Positions 1-4,792 of a stretch of 5,508 nucleotides of DNA are shown in pieces; position 1 is the first letter of the stretch; each line of letters starts with the position of its first letter. The translations under genes and the position numbers were made by a program. The notes below the pieces were generated by a model. The model ran no database searches. It saw only the letters and a program-made list of their open reading frames with translations, and was not told where the DNA came from. Origin of the DNA: Spirochaetaceae bacterium (lineage in GTDB: Bacteria > Spirochaetota > Spirochaetia > SZUA-6 > Fen-1364); contig PMDT01000305.1 in assembly GCA_003154555.1 (NCBI GenBank), forward strand, positions 1 to 5,508. Reading direction: 5' to 3'.

Positions 1-657
1 ACCATGGTGCTGAAGGACTCCCAGCTCTCCGCCGAGGAGAGGCGCACGTTCCTGAAAGTGAGCCTCCGCAATACCGCGAACCTCCAGCGCCTCGTCGAGG
101 AGCTCTTCGAGCTTGCCAAGCTGGATGCCCGCCAGGTGCAGCTGCGCCCGGAGCCCCTGCAGATCGCCGAGCTTGCGCAGGATGTGGCGCTGAAGCTCGC
201 CCCACAGGCGGAAAAAGCAGGAGTGTCCCTGGTCGTGGACCGCGCGGCGGAGCTGCCGCTGGTGTCCTGCGACATCGCGATGATCGAGAGGGTCCTCACC
301 AATCTTATCGAGAACGCCCTGCGATTTACTCCCCCGGCCGGGTCGGTCCACGTGGACTTTTCGCGCCATGAGGACTCGGTCCGGGTCATCGTGGCGGACA
401 CGGGCGCCGGGATCGATCCCGAGGACCTTCCCCACATCTTCGACAGGTTCTACCGGGCCGACAAGAGCCGGGACAGGTCGTCAGATCTCGCTCGGAACGC
501 CGCGGAGCACGCCGGCCCCGGAGCGGGCCTCGGGCTGGCCATTGCGCGGCAGATCGTCGCCCTCCACGGGAGCGCGCTGGAGGTGGAGAGCAGCCCCGGC
601 AAAGGGGCGCGGTTTTCCTTCAGTCTTTCGGTACGCGCCATTGCCACGCCCATGTGA
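1..657 (+). CDS. Sensor histidine kinase, C-terminal part (5' end outside window)
   Basis: This is the C-terminal 218 residues of a membrane-type two-component sensor kinase, which autophosphorylates on a histidine and passes the phosphate to a response regulator. The frame is open from base 1, so the ATG at base 4 is probably an internal Met. Residues 1-45 look like the second HisKA helix (LQRLVEELFELAKLD). The phospho-accepting H box and the sensor region lie upstream and are not visible. The HATPase_c domain is complete: N box NLIENA with N105, G1 box D133-T-G-A-G, F box F147-D-R-F-Y, and G2 box GAGLGLAIA near residue 174. The stretch between F box and G2 (about 160-173) is roughly ten residues longer than in typical EnvZ/PhoR-like kinases. 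The signal cannot be read from this fragment. A response regulator gene is probably just upstream, as is usual for this class. Domain call certain; partner and signal unknown. Confidence 0.95.
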   Translation, partial: TMVLKDSQLSAEERRTFLKVSLRNTANLQRLVEELFELAKLDARQVQLRPEPLQIAELAQDVALKLAPQAEKAGVSLVVDRAAELPLVSCDIAMIERVLTNLIENALRFTPPAGSVHVDFSRHEDSVRVIVADTGAGIDPEDLPHIFDRFYRADKSRDRSSDLARNAAEHAGPGAGLGLAIARQIVALHGSALEVESSPGKGARFSFSLSVRAIATPM

Positions 658-691
658 TTATCTTGTATACGGCCCGTGATACTTCCGTGAT
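654..691 (+). promoter_or_regulatory. Phased GTGAT direct repeats upstream of dipZ, possible regulator site
   Basis: GTGAT occurs at 654-658, 676-680 and 687-691, so the copies start 22 and 11 bp apart. The last two belong to a longer repeat, CCGTGAT at 674-680 and 685-691. The slot at 665 holds GTATA, a partial match inside the palindrome GTATAC. A second repeat, TATCTTG, flanks the array at 659-665 and 702-708. OmpR/PhoB-family response regulators typically bind tandem direct repeats spaced by about one helical turn, and the gene just upstream encodes a sensor kinase. A regulator-binding region controlling dipZ-msrAB is therefore plausible. I could not assign a convincing -10/-35 pair in this 77-base gap, and saw no terminator after the kinase gene. 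The first copy overlaps the kinase stop codon. Confidence 0.35.
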
Positions 692-734
692 GCCCCATGG
701 ATATCTTGATGCTCATGCATGAAAGGAACGGTCC

Positions 735-2540
735 ATGACGGTCATTCTGGCGTTTGCCTTTGTCTCGGGAGTCATCACGATTCTCTCCCCCTGCATCCTG
801 CCGGTGCTGCCGATCGTGCTGTCGGGCGGCGTCGGCGGTGGACGGGCACGACCCTTCGGCGTGCTGACGGGATTCGTCGTGAGCTTCACGGCGTTCACCC
901 TGTCGCTGTCGGCGATCGTGCAGGCCCTGGGCATTCCCGTGGACGCCCTGCGGATCGTCGCGGTCGTCCTGATCCTTCTCTTCGGCGTGGTCATGCTCGT
1001 GCCCTGGCTACGGGACCGGTTCGAGATGCTCACGTCGCGCCTGGCCAGCCGCGGCAATCGGACGGGCGGAGCGACGGCGGCGAAAACAGGCTGGGCCGGT
1101 TTTGGCGGGGGCGTGGTCGTCGGCCTGAGCCTCGGCCTGATCTGGACGCCGTGCGTCGGGCCGATCATGGCGTCGGTCATCAGTCTTGCCCTCACCCAGC
1201 ACGTGGACGGCGGTTCGGTGTTCATCACCCTCGCTTACACCATTGGCACCTCGATCCCGATGCTCGGGGTGATGCTTGGCGGCCGCGCGCTCCTGGACAA
1301 GGTGCCCGGGTTGAAGAAGCACGCCGGCGGGATACAGAAGGGCTTCGGCGTTCTCATGATCGCCATGGCGGTGGTCATCGGCCTGGGCTGGGACCGGCAG
1401 TTCCAGGCAGCGGTGCTGCGCGCTTTCCCCCAGTACGGCACCGGGCTCACGGCAATCGAGAAGGCGGCGCCGGTGCAGTCGGCGCTGAAGACGCGCCAGC
1501 CGACCGCGCGCACGGCAGCGGGCCAGGCCGCCGCCGGCGTATTCTCCGCTCCTGAGACGGCGCCCGACAATGGAATGCTGGGCAACTACGGCGCGGCGCC
1601 GGACTTTGTGACCAACGGCACCTGGTTCAATACCGAGGGGCTTTCCCCGACGCAAGGCCAGATGGCGCAGGGCGGATCGATGCCCCTCACCCTGCAGTCG
1701 CTGCGCGGCAAGGTCGTGGTGGTGGACTTCTGGACGTACAGCTGCGTGAACTGCGTGCGGACGCTGCCGTACCTGAAGGCATGGTACGACACGTATCGCG
1801 ACAAAGGGCTCGTGATCGTCGGCGTCCACACGCCCGAGTTCGAATTCGAAAAGAGCACGGCGAACGTCGGGCGCGCCATCCACGACCTGGGCGTGACCTG
1901 GCCCGTCGTACAGGACAACGACTACAAGCAGTGGATGGCGTTTGCCAACCAGTACTGGCCTGCCCACTATTTCATCGACGCGAAGGGGCAGGTGCGCTAT
2001 TTCCACTTTGGCGAGGGGGACTACGACGTTTCGGAGAAGGTGATCCAGGCGCTGCTCAAGGAGGCCGGCTCCAACGTCGGCGGCATCGTGTCGAAGCCTG
2101 CGCCGGTCCTGGAGACCCTCACGCCGGAGACGTATCTCGGCTACGACCGCGCCCGGGGTTTCGCCTCTGCCGTGAATCCCGTGGCGGACGCGGTGGTGGA
2201 CTACACGCCGGCGCACGTGCCCAATAACGGGGAGTGGAATCTCACGGGGAAGTGGACCATCACACCGCAGTACGTCCGCCCCGATGCAACCGGCACGCTG
2301 CAGCTCGGCTTCAATTCCCGCAACGTGTACCTCGTGATTGAGCCGGAGACTCCCGGGGGAAGCATCGCGGTCTTTGTCGACGACAAGCTTGAGGCCGATA
2401 CCGCGGACGTGAAAGCGGGAACGCTGGTTCCCAAGGAGAGCAGGATGTACCAGCTCGTGGGGCTTGGAGCTGCCGGGAGCCACGTCCTGCGCCTCGAGGT
2501 CAAGGGCAAGCTGCGTCTTTTTGCCTTTACATTCGGATGA
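735..2540 (+). CDS. dipZ: DipZ-type CcdA-thioredoxin fusion, membrane thiol-disulfide electron carrier
   Basis: This 601-residue protein moves reducing power from cytoplasmic thioredoxin across the inner membrane. Residues 1-220 form a CcdA/DsbD-like domain of about six membrane helices, with the conserved cysteines in LSPC20ILP and TPC140VGP. An Ala/Gln/Thr-rich linker (about 240-315) leads to a TlpA/redoxin-type thioredoxin fold (about 316-455) with WTYSC337VNC340 and probable cis-proline P409. Residues 466-601, starting ETYLGYDRARGF, match the C-terminal domain of DipZ proteins, a beta-rich carbohydrate-binding-module-like fold in the mycobacterial homologue. These four cysteines are the only ones present. 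The ATG at 735 is chosen because AAAGGA (722-727) lies seven bases upstream and the first helix starts at once. msrAB follows after 25 bases, so cotranscription is likely and MsrAB is the likely electron acceptor. Fold and family are clear; the partner is inferred. Confidence 0.94.
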   Translation: MTVILAFAFVSGVITILSPCILPVLPIVLSGGVGGGRARPFGVLTGFVVSFTAFTLSLSAIVQALGIPVDALRIVAVVLILLFGVVMLVPWLRDRFEMLTSRLASRGNRTGGATAAKTGWAGFGGGVVVGLSLGLIWTPCVGPIMASVISLALTQHVDGGSVFITLAYTIGTSIPMLGVMLGGRALLDKVPGLKKHAGGIQKGFGVLMIAMAVVIGLGWDRQFQAAVLRAFPQYGTGLTAIEKAAPVQSALKTRQPTARTAAGQAAAGVFSAPETAPDNGMLGNYGAAPDFVTNGTWFNTEGLSPTQGQMAQGGSMPLTLQSLRGKVVVVDFWTYSCVNCVRTLPYLKAWYDTYRDKGLVIVGVHTPEFEFEKSTANVGRAIHDLGVTWPVVQDNDYKQWMAFANQYWPAHYFIDAKGQVRYFHFGEGDYDVSEKVIQALLKEAGSNVGGIVSKPAPVLETLTPETYLGYDRARGFASAVNPVADAVVDYTPAHVPNNGEWNLTGKWTITPQYVRPDATGTLQLGFNSRNVYLVIEPETPGGSIAVFVDDKLEADTADVKAGTLVPKESRMYQLVGLGAAGSHVLRLEVKGKLRLFAFTFG

Positions 2541-2565
2541 GGAATGATTTTCAGGAGGTAATGCG

Positions 2566-3639
2566 ATGAGGAAGATCATCGTTTTGATTCTGTTGTGCGC
2601 GGCGGCATCATTCGCGGGAGCAGCGCCGCTTGTTCCCGCCGGCTCCACGCAGACGGCACTGTTTGCCGGCGGCTGCTTCTGGAGCATGCAGTCGGCATTT
2701 GAGAAGGTATACGGCGTCATCAGCGCGGTCTCGGGGTACACGGGTGGCAAGACCAGGAAGCCCACCTACGACAACTATGCGGAGAACGGCCACGTGGAGG
2801 CGGTCCTCGTCACGTGGGACCCGGCGCGCCTGAGCTACAGCGAGCTGCTTGACGCCTACTGGCACCACACCGATCCCACGGATGCCAACGGCCAGTTCGT
2901 GGACCGGGGACCCCAGTACAAGCCGATCGTCTACTATATGAACGACCAGCAGAAGGCGCAGGCGGAAGCGTCCAAGGCGGCGCTTGCGAAGTCGGGGAAG
3001 CTGCCCCGGCCCGTTGCCACCGACATCCAGAAAGCAGGGGACTTCTATGCCGCGGAGGCATATCACCAGGACTACCCCAAGAAGAACCCCGACAACTATG
3101 CCTACTACTATGAGAACTCCGGCCGGCCCCAGTTCTTTGCAAAGACATGGGGAGAAGCCGCGAACACTGACCCGGCGGCGCCACCGGTGCAGGGTGCCTC
3201 CTGGAAGAAGCCTGCAACGGACCAGCTCAAAAAGATGCTCAGCCCTATGCAGTTCGATGTCACCCAGCGGGAAGGCACTGAGCCCCCGTTCGACAACGAA
3301 TACTGGAACAATGAGAAGGACGGAATCTACGTCGACATCGTCTCAGGAGAGCCGCTGTTCAGCTCGACGGACAAGTTTGATTCCGGCACCGGCTGGCCGA
3401 GCTTCACACGTCCCCTCGTGCCCAGCAATATCATGCTGAATACGGACAAGAGCTTCGGCATGGTGCGCAACGAGGTGAAGAGCAGGTACGCAGGCTCCCA
3501 CCTCGGGCACCTCTTCGATGACGGGCCCGCGCCCACGGGTCTTCGCTACTGCATGGATTCAGCGTCCCTGCGCTTCATACCCGTCGCTGACATGCAGAAG
3601 GATGGCTACGGTCAGTACCTGAAGCTTTTCAACAAGTAA
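2566..3639 (+). CDS. msrAB: Exported bifunctional methionine sulfoxide reductase MsrA-MsrB
   Basis: This 357-residue fusion repairs oxidised methionine, MsrA acting on the S and MsrB on the R sulfoxide. A signal peptide (RK, then a hydrophobic run from I4) has a probable cleavage site A17-G-A19, so it should act in the periplasm; C11 does not fit a lipobox. MsrA (about 28-185) has GGC37FW, Y58, E78, D113 and Y118, matching the known catalytic set. MsrB (about 219-350) has TEPPF, GWPSF, H312/H315 and RYC329MDSASLRF. The zinc-binding CXXC pairs are absent, as in PilB-type MsrB. The usual resolving-cysteine position in MsrB is T275 (SGTGWPSF), and MsrA has no C-terminal cysteine, so the mature protein keeps only C37 and C329. 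AGGAGGT at 2553-2559, six bases before the ATG, fixes the start. The gene is second in the dipZ operon and is followed by a terminator. Confidence 0.96.
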   Translation: MRKIIVLILLCAAASFAGAAPLVPAGSTQTALFAGGCFWSMQSAFEKVYGVISAVSGYTGGKTRKPTYDNYAENGHVEAVLVTWDPARLSYSELLDAYWHHTDPTDANGQFVDRGPQYKPIVYYMNDQQKAQAEASKAALAKSGKLPRPVATDIQKAGDFYAAEAYHQDYPKKNPDNYAYYYENSGRPQFFAKTWGEAANTDPAAPPVQGASWKKPATDQLKKMLSPMQFDVTQREGTEPPFDNEYWNNEKDGIYVDIVSGEPLFSSTDKFDSGTGWPSFTRPLVPSNIMLNTDKSFGMVRNEVKSRYAGSHLGHLFDDGPAPTGLRYCMDSASLRFIPVADMQKDGYGQYLKLFNK

Positions 3640-3646
3640 TGGATCG

Positions 3647-3683
3647 AGCGCGCCGCACTCACGTGCGACGCGCTTCTTTGCTT
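3647..3683 (+). terminator. Rho-independent terminator after msrAB
   Basis: Seven bases after the msrAB stop, AGCGCG (3647-3652) pairs with CGCGCT (3669-3674). After one C-A mismatch, CGCAC (3654-3658) pairs with GTGCG (3663-3667) around the four-base loop TCAC. The stem is followed by TCTTTGCTT, a T-rich but interrupted tract. This would end the dipZ-msrAB transcript and insulate the toxin-antitoxin genes. The tail touches the -35 box of the next promoter. Confidence 0.8.
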
Positions 3684-3711
3684 GACACCGTAGGTATTCC
3701 TTACCATCCTT
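3682..3711 (+). promoter_or_regulatory. Probable promoter of the toxin-antitoxin operon
   Basis: A perfect sigma-70 -35 hexamer, TTGACA, lies at 3682-3687. The -10 box is unclear: TACCAT (3702-3707) matches four of six consensus bases but with a short 14-base spacer, while at 17-18 bases the hexamers CATCCT and ATCCTT are poor. Either choice places the transcript start inside or beside the palindromic operator and gives a very short leader. The weak -10 and the overlap with the operator fit an autorepressed promoter. Confidence 0.45.
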
Positions 3712-3721
3712 ACGGTAAGGA
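3698..3721 (+). promoter_or_regulatory. Nested palindromic operator overlapping the antitoxin RBS
   Basis: The heptamer TCCTTAC occurs at 3698-3704 and 3707-3713, a direct repeat nine bases apart, and its inverse GTAAGGA lies at 3715-3721. The inner pair makes a perfect 15-base palindrome (TCCTTAC-G-GTAAGGA). The outer pair makes an 8-bp inverted repeat, TCCTTACC and GGTAAGGA, with an eight-base gap. A degenerate fourth half-site, GTAGGTA, may sit at 3690-3696. The right arm includes most of the Shine-Dalgarno sequence AAGGAGG (3717-3723), five bases before the antitoxin ATG. AbrB/MazE-fold antitoxins commonly repress their own promoters at such palindromes; the binding itself is inferred. 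Confidence 0.7.
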
Positions 3722-3728
3722 GGAATGA

Positions 3729-3947
3729 ATGAGCCCCTCGACTGCTCGTCTTACAAGCAAGGGCCAACTGACCATCCCGAAGGTTGTCCGTGAAAGCCTG
3801 AACGTTTCGAAAGGTGACGCCGTGATCTTCGAGGAGAAGAACGGGGATATCGTGCTTCGTAAGGCCACGGCTATCGATGCAGCGTGGGCGAAAGGGGTCC
3901 AGACGACGCTCAACGAATGGGAAGACGAGATCGATGACGATCTATGA
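3729..3947 (+). CDS. AbrB/MazE-family antitoxin
   Basis: This 72-residue protein is the antitoxin of a type II toxin-antitoxin pair. Residues 5-50 form a SpoVT/AbrB swapped-hairpin DNA-binding domain, shown by LTSKGQLTIPKVVRESLNVSKGD and by VIFEE followed by IVLRKA. The C-terminal tail is acidic (EWEDEIDDDL), as expected for the segment that wraps and blocks a MazF-like toxin. The start at 3729 is supported by AAGGAGG at 3717-3723; the ATG at 3725 is in another frame. The stop overlaps the toxin gene by 14 bases, so the two should be translationally coupled. It probably represses the operon through the palindrome just upstream. Base composition looks less GC-rich than in the neighbouring operons, suggesting acquisition with the toxin. 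Confidence 0.92.
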   Translation: MSPSTARLTSKGQLTIPKVVRESLNVSKGDAVIFEEKNGDIVLRKATAIDAAWAKGVQTTLNEWEDEIDDDL

Positions 3948-4281
3948 GCCGTTTGCGGTAGTAGACGTTCCGTTTCCCTTTATCGATTCTCCCCGGCAGA
4001 AAAGTCGGCCGGCCCTCGTCCTTTCGAATCGTTCATTCCAACAAAGCAACAACGCCCTCATCCTTGCAATGATCACGAGCGCGGAGCGAGGCGCGTGGGC
4101 GCATGATGTCGCCCTCGCCGATTGGCGCGCGGCGGGACTCAAGAAGTCGTGCGTGCTCCGATGGAAGATTTTTACCCTGGACTCAACGCTGATCGCGGGA
4201 CTGCGCGGGAAACTTTCCGATCGTGACGGAACGGCCGTACGGAAAGTCTTCACGGAAGTCTTCGGCACCCGCCCTACGTAG
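3934..4281 (+). CDS. PemK/MazF-family toxin, putative mRNA endoribonuclease
   Basis: This 115-residue protein belongs to the PemK/MazF fold, whose members usually cleave mRNA at short sequences and arrest growth when the antitoxin is lost. Visible family features are the first strands with VVDVPFPFIDS, the conserved QKSR25PALVLSN segment carrying the likely catalytic arginine, ILAMIT48S with the likely catalytic Thr/Ser, and AGLKKSCVLRWKIFTLD followed by LRGKLSDRD near the C-terminus. The ATG at 3934 is preferred over one at 3877 in the same frame: the extra 19 residues would be basic, low-complexity and inside the antitoxin gene, and the PemK fold begins right after MTIYEPF. Only a weak purine-rich ribosome site precedes it, consistent with coupling to the antitoxin. 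Its 3' end overlaps lspA on the other strand by eight bases. Ribonuclease activity and target sequence are inferred. Confidence 0.9.
   Translation: MTIYEPFAVVDVPFPFIDSPRQKSRPALVLSNRSFQQSNNALILAMITSAERGAWAHDVALADWRAAGLKKSCVLRWKIFTLDSTLIAGLRGKLSDRDGTAVRKVFTEVFGTRPT
4274..4281. other. Palindrome CTACGTAG holding the stop codons of both convergent genes
   Basis: The 8-bp palindrome ends with TAG on each strand. On the plus strand it closes the toxin gene (ACG TAG, Thr-stop), and on the minus strand it closes lspA (ACG TAG, Thr-stop). The genes therefore overlap tail to tail, with no room for a separate terminator, and I see no hairpin with a T-tract beside it. Confidence 0.9.
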
Positions 4282-4792
4282 CCGCCTTCTTCCGAAAGAC
4301 TCCCGGGCTCACGAGGAGCAGGAGGCATCCCAGCACGATAGACAGATCGGCGAAGTTCAAAATCCCCGTGCGCAACTGACCGATGCCGAAGTTCATGAAG
4401 TCACTCACCCGCCCGTCACGGAAGAGCCGGTCGATGAGGTTTCCCAGCCCGCCACCGACGATGAAGGCAAAGGCGACAAGCGTCATCCATTCGCGGTTCT
4501 TCGCGCGCAGGATGTAGGCCGTCATGAGCGCAAGGGCCACCAGCGGAAAGGCGATGAATGCGAGCGACCGCAGGGGTCGGGGAAGCCCCACGCCGAGGCT
4601 CAGGAATGCGCCCGGGTTTTCCACGTAACGCAGCACGAAGAAGGAATCCACAACGGACACGGTGCCCTTGTCTGCCAGACGCGCGCGCGCGATGGTTTTT
4701 GTCGCCTGGTCGCAGCCGATATTGACCATCACGAGCAGGACGACGAGCAGGGGACGGAGCCATTTCAGCCGCTTGCCAATTGCCTCTTTCAT
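4274..4792 (-). CDS. lspA: Lipoprotein signal peptidase (signal peptidase II)
   Basis: This is a 172-residue inner-membrane aspartyl protease that removes the signal peptide from diacylglyceryl-modified prolipoproteins; the length is normal for the family. Four hydrophobic helices are visible, near residues 14-27, 76-95, 103-117 and 150-163. Conserved boxes are C27-D-Q-A-T-K, E58-N-P-G-A-F, GGGLGN118LIDR, GRVSD131FMNF and LNFAD149LSI. D131 and D149 correspond to the catalytic aspartates. The start at 4792 gives the expected short basic N-terminus and has GGAAGG about six bases upstream; the frame stays open further upstream, but that is antisense coincidence over the decarboxylase gene. ATGA at 4792-4789 joins it to the preceding gene, implying translational coupling. 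It is not next to ileS, its frequent neighbour. Identification is secure. Confidence 0.97.
   Translation of the reverse strand: MKEAIGKRLKWLRPLLVVLLVMVNIGCDQATKTIARARLADKGTVSVVDSFFVLRYVENPGAFLSLGVGLPRPLRSLAFIAFPLVALALMTAYILRAKNREWMTLVAFAFIVGGGLGNLIDRLFRDGRVSDFMNFGIGQLRTGILNFADLSIVLGCLLLLVSPGVFRKKAAT

Noticed and set aside
671..694. GGC ... GCC inverted pair after the kinase gene as a terminator
   Set aside because: The stem is only three bases with a long loop and no T-tract.
719..1555. 278-residue frame starting 16 bases before dipZ
   Set aside because: It is the +1-shifted reading of dipZ, rich in Arg/Gly/His, with no domain. The dipZ frame carries the full CcdA signature.
2596..2601. Possible lipoprotein cysteine (C11) in the MsrAB signal peptide
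   Set aside because: The preceding residues are I-L-L, not a lipobox (needs Gly/Ala/Ser at -1), and the cysteine sits too early in the hydrophobic core. A type I cleavage site at A17-G-A19 fits better.
1008..2765. 585-residue open frame on the minus strand across dipZ and into msrAB
   Set aside because: It is antisense to two clearly identified genes, is rich in Arg/His/Ala/Val as expected from reading GC-rich codons backwards, and has no recognisable domain. A chance open frame in GC-rich DNA.
3877..3933. Earlier toxin start adding 19 residues
   Set aside because: The extra residues are Arg/Ser-rich, out-of-frame antitoxin sequence; the MazF fold starts just after the ATG at 3934.
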